Source of the DNA: Hirudinaria manillensis
Lineage: Eukaryota > Annelida > Clitellata > Hirudinida > Hirudinidae
Assembly (NCBI GenBank): GCA_034509925.1
Contig: CM067532.1
Span: forward strand, 10,231,180-10,295,179
DNA: 64,000 nt
Direction: 5' to 3'
Shown: piece after piece, positions 1-12,173 of the stretch
How the letters are laid out: each line of letters begins with the position of its first letter
Numbering within the stretch: position 1 is the first letter of the stretch
Notes under the pieces: generated by a model
The model's database searches: none
Told to the model about the DNA's origin: nothing
What the model saw: only the letters and a program-made list of their open reading frames with translations
Program-made: the position numbers and the translations under genes

Positions 1-893
1 GAAAAATGGTGAAAATGGTGAAAAATGGTGAAAATATAGTAATGGTGAAAAATGGTGAAAAATTGTGAAAATGGTGAAAATATAGTAATGGTGAAAAATG
101 GTGAAAATATGGTGATGGTGAAAAATGGTGAAAATGGTGAAAAATGGTGAAAATGGTGAAAAATGGTGGAAAATGGTGAAAATATAGTAATGGTGAAAAA
201 TGGGGAAATGGTGAAAAATGGTGGAAAATGGTGAAAAATGGTGGAAAATGATGGAAAATGATGAAAATATGGTGATGGTGAAAAATGGTGAAAATGGTGA
301 AAATGGTGTTAAATGGTGAAAAATGGTGGAAAATTGTGAAAATATGGTGATGGTGAAAAATGGTGGAAAATTGTGAAAATGGTGAAAATATGGTGATGGT
401 GAAAAATGGTGAAAATGGTGAAAAATGGTGGAAAATGGTGAAAAATGGTGGAAAATGATGAAAATATGGTGATGGTGAAAAATGGTGAAAATGGTGTTAA
501 ATGGTGAAAAATGGTGGAAAATTGTGAAAATGGTGAAAATATGGTGATGGTGAAAAATGGTGGAAAATTGTGAAAATGGTGAAAATATGGTGATGGTGAA
601 AAATGGTGAAAATGGTGAAAAATGGTGGAAAATTGTGAAAATATGGTGATGGTGAAAAATGGTGGAAAATTGTGAAAATGGTGAAAATATGGTGATGGTG
701 GAAAATGGTGAAAATGGTGAAAAATGGTGAAAAATGGTGGAAAATGGTGAGAATATGGTGATGGTGAAAAATGGTAAAAATGGTGAAAATTGTGAAAAAT
801 GGTGAAAATATGGTGATGGTGAAAAATGGTGAAAATGGTGAAAATTGTGAAAAATGGTGAAAATATGGTTTTGGTGTAAAATGGTGAAAATAT
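1..893. repeat. ATGGTGAAA-type minisatellite
   Basis: A tandem array of 9-10 base units of the form GGTGAAAAT and GGTGAAAAAT, with interspersed longer variants containing ATATGGTGATGGTG. It starts at the first base of the window, so its left limit is unseen. Open frames through it, mostly Phe/His/Thr/Ile on the minus strand, only translate the repeat. The same repeat returns as shorter blocks at about 1092-1258, 1440-1598, 1841-1952 and 2097-2193, between telomere-like blocks. Confidence 0.95.
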
Positions 894-2541
894 GCTAACC
901 CTAAATCTATCACTAACCCTAACAGTAACCCTAATCCCAACCCTCTAACCTAACCCTAACCCACTGGCCCTTACGCTAACCCTAACCCTAACCCTAACCC
1001 AATGAACTTAACGCTAACCCTAACTATAACACTAACCCTAACAATAACCCTAAACCTAACTCTAACATCTAACCCTAACCCTAACGCTAACTGAAAATAT
1101 GGTGATGATGAAAAATTGTGAAAATATGGTGATGGTGAAAAATTGTGAAAATGGTGAAAAATGGTGGAAAATGGTGAAAATATGGTAATGGTGAAAAATG
1201 GTGAAATTGGTGAAAAATATGGTTTTGGTGTAAAATGGTGTAAAATGGTGAAAATATGCTAACCCTAAAACTATCACTAACCCTAACAGTAACCCTAACC
1301 CCAACCCTCTAACCTAACCCTAACCCACTGGCCTTAACGCTAACCCTAACCCTAACCCAATGAACTTAATGCTAACCCTAATAATAACCCTAACCCTAAC
1401 CCTAATACTAATATCTAACCCTAACCCTAACGCTAACCCCGTGAAAATATGGTGATGATGAAAAATGGTGAAAATATGGTGATGGTAAAAAATGGTGAAA
1501 TTGGTGAAAATATGGTGATGGTGAAAAATGGTGAAAATATGGTGATGGTGAAAAATGGTGAAAAATGGTGGAAAATTGTGAAAATGGTGAAAATATGGTA
1601 ACCCTAACTCTATCACTAACCCTAACCCACTGGGATTAACGCTAACCCTAACTATAACACTAACCCTAACAGTAACCCTAATTCTAACCCCTAACCCTAA
1701 CCCACTGAACACAACGCTAACCCTAACTATAACACTAACCCTAACAATAACCCTAACCCTAACCCTAACCCCAACCCTAACAATAACCCTAACCCTAACC
1801 CTAACTCTAACATGTAACCCTAACCCTAACACTAACCCCGTGAAAATATGGTGATGATGAAAAATGGTGAAAATTTGATGATGGTGACAAATGGTGAAAA
1901 ATTGTGAAATTGGTGAAAATATGGTGATGGTGAAAAATGGTGGAAAATATGGTAACCCTAACCCTAACCCTAACCCACTGAACACAACGCTAACCCTAAC
2001 TATATCACTAACCCTAACAATAACCCTAACCCTAATAATAACCCTAATCCTAACCCTAACTCTAACATCTAACCCTAACCCTAACGCTAACCCCGTGAAA
2101 ATATGGTGATGATGAAAAATGGTGAAAATATGGTGATGGTGACAAATGGTGAAAATGGTGAAAATATGGTGATGCTGAAAAATGGTGAAAATATGCTAAC
2201 CCAAACTCTATCACTAACCCTAACAGTAACCTTAACCCCAACCCTCTAACACTAACCCTAACCCACTGGCGTTAACGCTAACCCTAACTCTAACACTAAC
2301 CCTAACAGTAAACCTAACCCTAACCCTAACTCTAACCCCTAACCCTAACCCTAATTCTAATACCTAACCCTAACAATAACCCTAACCCTAACTCTAACCC
2401 TCTTACCCTAACCCTAACCCACTGAACTTAACGCTAACCCTAACTCTAACACTATCCCTAACCCTAACCCACTGAACTTAACGCTAACCCTAACTCTAAC
2501 AATAACCCTAACCCTAACCTTTATCCTAACCCTAACCCAAG
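894..2541. repeat. degenerate CCCTAA telomere-like array with satellite blocks
   Basis: CCCTAA units with many variants (CTAACT, AACAGTAACC, CCACTGAACTTAACGC) fill about 894-1091, 1259-1439, 1599-1840, 1953-2096 and 2194-2541, alternating with the ATGGTGAAA minisatellite. Junctions recur: AAAATATGCTAACCC at about 886 and 1252, and GCTAACCCCGTGAAAATATG at about 1433, 1834 and 2089. This makes a composite higher-order repeat. The C-rich strand reads 5' to 3' from the left, as expected if a chromosome end lies to the left. Calling it subtelomeric is inference; an internal telomere-like satellite is the alternative. Confidence 0.85.
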
Positions 2542-5023
2542 GATCATCCTTCGTAGTAATGGAGAGGCACTGCGGCAACTAAACGACACGAAATTCTGAT
2601 GATGATGATGATGATGATGACATCTACAATAGCCAATGTTGTCCTACAACAACATTAAGACCATAATAATAAAAAATGATGAGAGGTTTGCTCTTGTTGT
2701 GGATTTGTTTGTGTTGCCATCCATCTGTCCACGGCATTCAATGCTTCTCACACACTTCACTGTTTTGATGATGATGATGATGATGATGGTGATGATGAAG
2801 ATGATGATAATGATGACAATAGTAATATTAATGACTTACGTGGTAGCTATTTGTCAATATATATTTATTATTAATATATGAATTTTTAATATTCCAATAT
2901 AAATATATAATAATAATTATTATTTTATCCATATAATAATCCATGTTATTTACAACATATATAATAATTATTATTATTATTATTTTCTTTGGTATTGTCT
3001 TCGTTTCCAATTATTTTTCAACGTCTTTGTATCGACTTGCCTCCCTTTGTCATTGACTCCATTATCGTCATTTCAGTTCGTACGAACGTACACGCTCCAT
3101 TATCGTCCGCCTCGTTGTTCAATGAATCCATGTTCTTTACAACATTTATAAATCTCATGTCTTCATTGTCTATGGTGCGTTGTTTGCATTAGTTCGCTCG
3201 CTCGCTTTATATTATCGCTCACAGTTGTGCTAGCATCATCATCATCAAAATATTATTAACGATCGAAGTCGCTCCCTCTGGCTCTTTGGTGATGATAACG
3301 ATTGTGGTCGAGAAGATCATGATAGCTAGAACGTTTAAGTTAAAGATGATGATGATGATGCTTTTATTATAACAACAACAATAACAATAACACCAATTAA
3401 GTAGGACAAACACACGAGATCTTAGGTTCACTCCAAAAAATCCGGAACTGGAATAGGCGGATCCATTTGCTTTAGTATTCTGATGCTGATAATAATGATG
3501 ATGACGACAACGAGGAGGATGTTGATGATGGTAATGATAACAAAGGAGAGAGAAATAACTCACAGGTAGTGGACACATTCTGAGTGTTTTTTTGGAGAAA
3601 TGGTATGCACGGATGAATGGAAGGACCTGAAAAAGTATAAACAAGTCCCAGGAGAAGATGAAGAGTAGGAAGATGGGAAACGATGGAAGGTAGGACGGAG
3701 GGAGGAAGCGTGGGTTGGTGAAATAATTCCGAGGAAGTAACAATTAATCCGATCATGAATTATTCAGTATTATCAACTTCTTTGGCTTCTTTGGAGAGAG
3801 AGATTCTCATGTCGTGATGTTGTGGTAGTTGAAGCTGTTGTGGCGGGTGTAGCTGCCGCGGTTGGTGTGGTTGAAGTTGTATTTGGAAGTTGATGTTTCG
3901 GAAAGTTTAATCTACAGTTTATGCTTTAATGAAATAAGGATCCAAATTCAACATTAATTAATATAATTAATTAACAAGGTCTTGTGACAGGTTATGATAA
4001 TTAAATTAAATTATAATAATTATAATATTAAGCATCTTTAAATTGTTGTTTTTATATTATTTTTGATATTTATATTTTATGAAACTAATATTAGTCAAAT
4101 TTATTAAATTATTTTCCTGCAGTTGAAGGCTAATTCCATGACTTAGTATTTCAGGCAGAAGTCAAAGTTATGATCCAAATTAAATGTCAAAAGTCTCCTC
4201 GATAAAAAATCATATTTTTTTATTTTGAGATAATTCAGTTGAAATCATCATCATCATCATCGACAACCACGGCCATAATATAATATAGTCGTGTCATAAT
4301 AACAAATATTATTACGATTATCACCATCATCATCATCACCATCATCACCATCATCATCATCATCATCATCACATCAAATGATGGAAAAACTCCTTTAAAA
4401 TTTCCAGTGCAGAATGACGATGTTTTTGCGTTCGAAATGCAAACGCACCAAAAGCCTTTTATGCGGGGGTCAGGGGAATATTAGAAGATGAAATTGAAAT
4501 GTTGTTTTAAAATTCCCAAAAATACGCATCAGTTTAATGGAGAAAGCAGATGTCCATTATTTTATAATTTAAGTATTTTAAAAGCAAAACATTTCTAGAA
4601 ATTGATTGAATTAAATGACTTTATTGACAATATTTTGGGTTTTTATCATTATAAATTATCGATATAGTATTAACTGCCAAGGATTATTACCAGTTACGTT
4701 GTAAATTTATACATATACTTTATGTCTAGTTAAATATATGTTTAACTACATTGCGAATTGCTAATTAAAATGATTTTTAATTTTTTAAAAATATTTTTAT
4801 ACCTTTTTATTTATTCCTAAACGTTTTATGTATAATTTTATGTTTAACAATTCTAGATTTTAAATTTATATTTCAACAAATTTATTTCAAAATTTATTGA
4901 TCAATAAAAAGATTAAAAGTGAATCTTGATAGTCTTTGTTTATCTTCGAGGGGACATTCGATCGAATCATGGCTTCACGGAATTATTTTTACGCATACTG
5001 CAAATACAAACGACTCTTAAAAA
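2542..5023. other. intergenic, AT-rich, GAT/ATC microsatellites
   Basis: No convincing gene. It holds (GAT)n tracts at about 2597-2620 and 2767-2815, an (ATC)n tract at about 4320-4372, and long A/T stretches. A 94-codon minus-strand frame at 3472-3756 and an overlapping 174-codon one at 3219-3743 are low-complexity Ser/Pro/Leu/Tyr frames with no recognisable domain, and I do not call them. The proximal promoter of the next gene should lie in the last few hundred bases, but no clear TATA box stands out. Confidence 0.6.
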
Positions 5024-6021
5024 ATGAAGCCGACCCAATTGAATATCAGAACGTGTCTTGTTCCTGATTTTCCCGTGGAACTTTTTCAAATATTTCAGAA
5101 GTTGTTCGATGAAGTTCTTTCAACCGAGAGTCAGCTGTCTGCTGAGAGCGGAGCACAGGATTTAGATTCCGAGAATGTTGATATTGGTAATTATTTATCG
5201 ATTCATTGATTTCGTTAAGCTGCTTAAAGTTTTACTTTATTTGATTGACTGGTCTTATTTGTGCAAAACTGTTTAGTGGTATGTGTTGAAATATGTGGAA
5301 GTAAAGTAAGCAATTGGTGATATTTGGTTAATTAATCAATCTTTGTTTTTGTTCAACAGCTTTCCTGAGTTCAACTGAATATGTGAACCTTGAAGAGTCT
5401 GAAAAGAGCAAATTTGAACTCATTCCAGTAGCCCCGGTCTTCAGCATCAGAAACGATGACGGAACTTTCGTGGAGAGTCATGCAGAAGTCATCGTTGCCA
5501 GGGTGAAAAGCGAGGCATTCAAAACCTTCGACGATCTCAGAGGTCACAGGTGGGCAGTGACGGACTCCGAGTGCATTTGCAGCTACTCGGGAGTTCTGGG
5601 TGAACTGAGGAGGATGGGTCACAATGCCAACTTCTTTGGCAGCTTCTTGCACGCCGAGACCCAGAGGGACGTCGTAGTCAGCATCCTGAACGGGGAGGCA
5701 GACGCCGGGGCCGTCGAGTCGTCCGTTCTTGAAATCTTTGGGAGGCAAAACCCGTGGGCTGCCCACGAGATCAGCGTTCTGAAGTCTTGGGGACCATATG
5801 CTCCTAATGCCATCGTCGTCAAAAAGAGATTGTCAGAAGAAGTGAAGGATAAAATCGTGCAAGCCCTTCTCGAGCTTTCCGGCGATCGTCCGGAATTTGT
5901 GGACTCCTTTGGGAAGTTCGGCATAACGGGGTTTCGGTCTTTCGATCCGGAACTGTTCTCGACGACCTCTCGGTTTTTGGATGCCGGAAGGCGAGAGCAG
6001 TTGTACCCCGCTTACTATTGA
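5024..6021 (+). CDS. PhnD-like substrate-binding protein, copy 1
   Basis: Two exons, 5024-5186 and 5360-6021, give 274 residues. The splice joins ...NVDI to AFLSSTEYVN... in phase. The fold matches the PhnD/phosphonate-binding family: an N-terminal strand and helix (IRTCLVPDFPVELFQIF), the VDIAFLSS segment, the FDDLRGHRWAVTDSECICSYSG hinge block in two parts near residues 108-130, then ILNGEADAGAV and a C-terminal helix ending QLYPAYY. In bacteria this family captures phosphonate or phosphate for an ABC importer. No signal peptide is visible and no transporter genes lie nearby, so the role here is unknown. An AATAAA poly(A) signal lies at 6082-6087. The start is the first in-frame ATG and is matched by copy 2. 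Compared with copy 2 it lacks three introns. A bacterial origin is inference; the introns show it resides in a eukaryotic genome. Confidence 0.87.
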
Positions 6022-6713
6022 ATTGTTGAATAATTTTTAAGATGTTGTTCATGTTTTTTTTCAGCTGATGATGTTTGGCAAAATAAAATTCTTTTTGAAT
6101 TGTTAGATTTTTTTGGTCATATTTTATTGTAAATTCATCTGAAGTCAAAGAAGTTGATATCAACTAATTTGATTTTAAGACGTTTAACTTTTTGAAGTGG
6201 CAACATTTCATTATTTGATAAATTGACTGAAATTACATATCTTTTAAGTTACTACTTTTCAATTGTTGAGGGTAGAGTTGCCAATTTTAGGAATGTTTTT
6301 TTTGTGGGGTTGAATCCTGTTCATTTTGCGGTGTGGTAGAGTTTGTTGAATTGATAAAAGTGAGGTCACTGGCAATAATTTATTTGGTGTTAAAATTAAA
6401 AAAAAAAGCTGCAAAGCGCTTTATTTGCACTGGTTTCATTTTAGAACAAATGAATAGATCTGGAAAGTTGAGTTACTATGATGGAAGCGTCCATCCCAGG
6501 GGCCTATATCAATGAACTGCAATTAGAAAAAATTAAATTTATTAATTATTTTAATTTGGACTAATAAGTTTAATTTTTTAAGTCCATTTACCTGCTGAAT
6601 CCAAGTTTTAAAAGTTAACTTCAGACAGTCCAGTGTCTCATTTAGGTTCGCAGCGATTTGTGCGAATAAAGCGCCTTCGAAATATAAATTTGGACGTGTT
6701 TGATTGAGTTAAG
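6022..6713. other. spacer between PhnD-like copies
   Basis: The 3' flank of copy 1, with its poly(A) signal, and the 5' flank of copy 2. A 60-codon plus-strand frame at 6333-6515 has no recognisable domain and is not called. No TATA box is obvious; the sequence just before the next ATG (6640-6713) is slightly less AT-rich and may contain the 5' leader. Confidence 0.5.
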
Positions 6714-8426
6714 ATGTCTTCTCATTTGAAAATCCTCACTTATATGGTGCCAGACTTGCCTCTCGAACTTTACCAAACTTATCAGAGTTTGTTCGAAAAA
6801 GTTCTCTCTGCACAGTCACTGCTTTGTGTTGAAAACCGTCAGAAGTCATTTTGGAAAGATTTGGATTCTGGAGCAGTTGATATAGGTAACTTATGTTGTA
6901 ATGCATCGTAATTTTCTTTTTATTTTGATGTATTTTGGAGTTGAATCACTCTCCATATACTGTTGTGAGAGTTGTCTGCTACTATTGCATCCAAAGCAAC
7001 AATTTATTCATGTCACGAATAAATAAATTAACAGAGTTGAAGACGTTTACCATCTCTGAGCAGCAGGTTTTTTTTATCAAACATTAATGCAAATCAAGTA
7101 TTAAAAATCTAAACTATGTTGTGGAAATTGCTGGATTTCAAGTTGTGCTATTAAAGACATTATTGCCATCTTAAAATTTATTAAATTATATTCAGGGATT
7201 TTATTTTTTAAAACCTCATTTTAAGTCCACAAATGACTCAAGTCAACAGAGTAATTAATGTTAATTTGAATCTGCCAGCATTTTTGAGTTCCAGCAACTT
7301 TGTAAATCTGAAAAAGAGGGAATCAAGTCTCTACAAACTCCTTCCTGTGGCTCCGACCTTTCATAACGCGAAGGGCAAAGACCAAGTGCAGAGCTATGCA
7401 GAGGTCATCATAGCCAAAGACAAGAAGTATGGACACTTGAAGAAAATGAAATTAATTTGTAGAAAAATCTTATATATATTTATAAGGATATAATTTTTAA
7501 TCTAAGAAGTCAGAGCCTACCCAATTATGGTACAGGCTGGGTATTGAACGCAAGACATAACGACCGTTGCTATTATTGCGGCATCCAGAAACTCAACCCA
7601 TTGAGGGCGACCTCAATCAGGCGACCGAATAAATCAGTAAAAATCAAAATTTGTTTTCAGGGACGATTTCAAGGCTTTCGACGACCTCAGAGGTCACAGG
7701 TGGGTGGTGACGGACTGCGAGTGCATCTTTGGCTACTCGGGAGTTTTGGGGGAATTGAGGAGGATGGGGCACAATGCCCACTTCTTTGGAAGCTTCGTGC
7801 ATACCAGTGGGTGTTGGTTTTCAGGATAGTTTTCAGATTATTTGCAAATAATTCGATTTTCTGATCAATGACATTATTATATTGTTTTGCACTTTATTGA
7901 TTGTTGTTTACATAAACAGATTAAATTGGCTTTAATCATTAATATTATGCAAAAAATAAAATGAAGACATAAAATGGCATCTGTAATCAAACTTTAAGAG
8001 CTGTATTAGAATTAGATTACAAAATACTTTATTAAATTATAAGACATTAAATTAAAAAACATACATCCACTCGTACGTTTCAAACGCAACCTCGTCCGTC
8101 AGACTTTCAGAGGGACGTCATACGAAGCGTCGTGGACAGGCGTGCAGACGCGGGCGTCGTGGAATGTTGCGTCCTCGACACCTGGAAGACGGAAAATCCG
8201 ATCCAAGCGGAGGAGGTGGAGGTGTTGGCCTCCTGGGGTCCTTACGCTCCGAATCCGATCGTCGTCGGGGAGAAGATGCCGGGTTAGGACCGATCATTAG
8301 ATCTGAGGGCTGTTTGTGTTTTTTAGTTTATTTTTATTTATTTATTTTATTTACAAACTGAAGGGCCCAATAGGACATCATTAATAATTAATAATAATAA
8401 ACCAAGCGCAGAGTTTTAATAATAAT

Positions 8427-8462
<36 letters not shown>

Positions 8463-8821
8463 TAACTAATAATAACAACAACGAACATTGCTAGAGTGGC
8501 AACTGTCAGTTTTGTGATAACAATAAAGTTGTTTAGTAACAAGTGGACTACAGTTTGGATTAATTACAGATGTAATTAAATTGAAGCATAATAAATTCAT
8601 AATTTTCCACTCGACGACGGATCGAATGCATTGCAGAGGAGTCCCGACTGAAACTCTTGCAAGCACTCCTCCGGGTTCGGGAGGACCACCCGGAGTTCGC
8701 GGGTCGCTTCGAGAAGTTCGGAATCACGGGGTTTCAAGTTTTTGAACCCGACTTGTACTCGTTGACCTCTGAAGCTTTGGAGGTCGGAAACCAGGAACAG
8801 TTGTATCCGGTCTACTATTGA
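6714..8821 (+). CDS. PhnD-like substrate-binding protein, copy 2
   Basis: Five exons, 6714-6885, 7279-7426, 7661-7806, 8103-8282 and 8637-8821, all with GT-AG ends and consistent phases, give 276 residues. The product aligns end to end with copy 1: LTYMVPDLPLELYQTYQ at the N-terminus, VDIAFLSSSNFVN across intron 1, FDDLRGHRWVVTDCEC, RRADAGVVECC, SWGPYAPNPIVV, KFGITGF and the final QLYPVYY. Intron 1 sits at exactly the same codon and phase as the single intron of copy 1; introns 2-4 are absent from copy 1. Exon 4 could start at 8103 or 8111; 8103 is chosen because it keeps phase and restores the QRDV block. No signal peptide is seen. A cytosolic small-anion-binding role is possible but unproven. 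Confidence 0.85.
7530..7640 (-). other. tRNA-like SINE remnant in intron 2
   Basis: On the minus strand this intronic stretch reads GCGTTCAATACCCAG, close to the tRNA B-box consensus, followed by a CTGTACCATAATTGGGTAGG tail. That looks like a tRNA-derived SINE head and body. No clear A box or poly(A) end, so this is tentative. Confidence 0.35.
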
Positions 8822-9534
8822 TGCCTAAGGGTCAGCTGAGTTCAAAGGTGATGTCATCGATGATGATGATGATGATGATGAGTAATATTTATTGGATTTG
8901 TATTATTTTATAATATTTTAATAATATTTAATTTATGAATCAGGTTTTATTTTTTAAGATTAAATTGTATCGTTGACTGGTTTCCAAATGTTAAAATTTG
9001 TCGACTTTTGATAAACATTCCGTTTAATATGCAGTTTGCTTAGGAAATTATAATTTAAGATATTTTTTATTTAATTTTTTATTTTATAATTTAAGATATT
9101 TTTTATTAGTTAATTTAAAATATTTTTTTGTAGTTGACCTCAATTACAGTCTCAGGTCATGCAACCATCGTATTCTGTCATTTTTGGAGGATTTAAGTTT
9201 TAATTACAAATTTGAGGAGAGGTGAATTGAATTATCAGTGCAGTGCAATTCGATAGAAGAATTATATCGTGAAGCCTCTTGTTATTATTATTATTATCAT
9301 TATTATTATTATTATTATTATTACTTAATTATTGTTTTTTTTTTATTTTCAAATAACTCGTTTTAAAATGGCTGGAGTTTTGCTTTGCCTTTTGATTTTG
9401 TGCAGAGGATTTTACAAAACCATGTTTGATTTTTTTTTTATTTTCTTTGAAAATGTCAACGAGAACGTTTGGTGCATTTAATTCATGTTGTTGAGCCATG
9501 GGAAGGAATATTTGCAACTTAACTTGGAGGGGTA

Positions 9535-9679
9535 TGGTAGGTGTGGTTCATGTGGTAGGTGTGGTTGGCATGGTAGGTGTGGTTGGTGTGGTAGGTGTGG
9601 TTGGTGTGGTAGGTGTGGTTGGTGTGGTAGGTGTAGTTGGTGTGGTAGGTGTAGTTGGTGTGGTAGGTGTGGTTGGTTG
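9535..9679. repeat. 18-bp GGTAGGTGTGGTTGGTGT minisatellite
   Basis: About eight tandem copies of GGTAGGTGTGGTTGGTGT with few substitutions. It leaves all plus frames and one minus frame open (LPHQPH repeats on the minus strand), but this follows from the 18-base period being a multiple of three. Confidence 0.9.
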
Positions 9680-10404
9680 GAATTCAGGATTGGACTGATG
9701 TGTGATTGTTCAAGTTTATGGTCTGAATATCTTCTGGGTTGTTGTGTGGGGTTGGCAGTGCCCGACCCAGCAGTGTCTGTCTGTCCATGGTTCAGAATAA
9801 ACTGTCCCATTCATTCCGTATCCGTCCACTCGTCTATCCGTCCGTCCGTCCAGCGGATCGTTTAAGCGGAGGTAGGGCGTTTATTCACGCCCCATAAATC
9901 AAGACAATTTTAAGGGACCTGCTCCGTCACAGTTCCTTGGAGATGTAAGTTGCACAGCTTTTATCATCGTTATAATCATAATCACAATCAGCTATTAACG
10001 TTATTATTGTTTTATATTGCCATCGTAATATTAATATTTTTATAATAATTATGATGATAATGGTCATCGTCCGAAACATTATTATTTTTTATAATAAAAA
10101 CAGTTACAGCATTTTAACCCTAACCCTAAAACTTAAGCCAAATTTTAGCTTTTATTTAAAACATGTTGTGGGTGATGATGATGATACTCTTTGCCAGTCA
10201 TTTGTACCGATGCAAGAGGATGAAATCTCCTTTGATGTGACGTCACTGATGACGTAATCGGCTTGACGGAACGAATGAAGATTGTACGACGACGATGATG
10301 GTGATAACGATGATGATGACGATCACGACGATAATGATGGTGATGGTGATGATGATAATCATTATCATCCTATTTAATCCAAAGACCTTTTCCCAGGGGT
10401 CGCC

Positions 10405-10510
10405 AGTGGATGACTTCCAAATGACTTGTTCATCACGTCACCAGACGTTGATTGCGTCGTAACTCGATCCGAAGGTTTCCTGTTCGAATCCCAGTTAAGG
10501 ATGGAAGCAT
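10405..10510 (+). other. tRNA-like SINE remnant
   Basis: The segment contains a perfect RNA polymerase III B box (TGTTCGAATCCCAG, from 10481) about 35-70 bases after a weak A-box-like stretch. It is not a complete tRNA cloverleaf. A tRNA-derived SINE head is the best guess. Confidence 0.35.
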
Positions 10511-11599
10511 TTTTATTGCCGTCTCGCAAGATGGCGTTTGAGAGTCTTTAAGGATGCTCTTTAAGTATTTTTTACAACCTCGACCCAACTGCAGCCGATA
10601 ATATCGAAAGTTATCATCGATATTTGACCGATATATCGTCTGATATTATAAATAGTTGCAACCGATATATCGATGACACGTTACTTTCTAGACATCCACG
10701 TGACGCTAACATTCGTAAAGCGAGACATTTCCATGACTATCGTAGTCAATAGGGGTATGGAAATCTAGGAATTATATAGCGCACGATTCGGCATATATAT
10801 TATTTCCCGCGTGAATTCAGTGTCGTTCCATTTCATTTCGGGGATTTATTTTTTCCATTTATTTGCGGAGAGATCCAACGCATCTTCCTTTTTTTGAACA
10901 ATGTGGACGACGACGACGATGATGGTGATAATAATAATAATAGTAATAACAGTAATAATAATAATAAATATAATTAATTTGCATTGAATTAAATTTTTTC
11001 TTGTGAAAATATTTTTTATTTTCGCATCTCTTCGAGTTATTTGAAAGCAGAATCTCTTACGAAAAAAAAAAAAACTCCATTTTGTCTCAAAAAATTTTCC
11101 ATTTCAAAAGAGGGAGTCACGTGGTCAGATGAATGACCACATCCCATACAATGCATGTCTGCAGTTCATTTTGTCTCCTAAACTTTGTCTCTTTCCTCGT
11201 CACCATCTCTCCATCTTCGATTCCTTTTTTGATTCTTTCCTTCTGTTTCTCCAAATTCGCCAGTCCGTATTTTTGTCTCGTCAGAATTAAATCATTTTAA
11301 AATGAATTAAAAACAAAACAAAAAAAAATTTTAAAAACGTTTCGACATTTTATATTAAATCCAAAACAGCGATATTTACGATATTTATTCCGTTGCAATT
11401 CATTTCAACGTTCATTCGATATTCACGTCGATACATCGATCTTAGAGCGCCATCTGTGAAGGAGTGCGTAAAAATTTATGCCCGGTTGTGGAGTGTCAGA
11501 CAACGACGCGGGAAAGACTTAGTGGAAAAACCAAGTGCTCGAAATGAGCTTTTCGCATGGTTGGCCATTTTAATTTCCAGCATCTTATCAAACTGTACA

Positions 11600-11830
11600 G
11601 ATGATGACGACGAAGACGATGGCGATGATGATGACGACGAAGACCATGACGATGATGATGACGACGGAGACGATGACGATGATGATGACGACGAAGACGA
11701 TGATGTTGATGATGAAGACGATGACGTTGATGATGACGACGAAGACGACGATGACGATGATGATGACGACGAAGACGACGATAGAGAAGATAACGACAAA
11801 GACGATGACTACGACGATGGTGATGACGAT
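11600..11830. repeat. (GAC/GAT)n trinucleotide array
   Basis: About 230 bases of mixed GAT, GAC and GAA triplets. It keeps a plus frame open from 11393 to 11869 (poly-Asp/Glu) and shadow frames on the minus strand (poly-Ser, poly-Ile/Val). The flanking residues show no domain and no splice evidence supports a gene. It is composed exactly like the Asp-coding tracts inside the LamG gene downstream. Confidence 0.85.
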
Positions 11831-12173
11831 TGCCGTGATCATTATAGCGAGACTCTGAGAATAAAGTGAACTAAAAGTGAATACGTCCGATCCATTTTAT
11901 TCAATTTGCTGGAAAATATAAGAAAAGAAAAGAAAAATCCCCAGTCCACGATCATCGATATTTTTAAAACCATCGAAATCTTCGAAGCACCGATATTCCT
12001 AGGACTAACGATGTGCCTATTACATCGATATTCTTGAAAATATCGGTATTTATTCTTCTCCCCCCTCCAAAAAAAAGAAACTATTTTTGAGATTCATGTG
12101 GAAATATTTTTCCAGCCAAAAATGCATAAACACCAAGTAGGGTGTAGTCTCATTGCTTTACGACGTTCCTGAC

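Noticed and set aside
497-1985. Minus-strand frames of 80-221 codons rich in Phe, His, Thr, Leu, Gly and Val
   Set aside because: They only translate the ATGGTGAAA minisatellite and CCCTAA repeats; no non-repeat sequence is present.
3219-3756. Overlapping minus-strand frames of 174 and 94 codons
   Set aside because: Low-complexity Ser/Pro/Leu/Tyr frames in AT- and GA-rich DNA with no domain, splice pattern or second copy in the window.
9478-9865. Frames with LPHQPH or CGRCGW repeats on both strands
   Set aside because: They follow from an 18-base minisatellite whose period is divisible by three; the flanks show no gene features.
11393-11869. Asp-rich 158-codon frame
   Set aside because: Nearly all of the frame is a GAC/GAT array and the non-repeat start shows no domain; I cannot tell it from a microsatellite frame.
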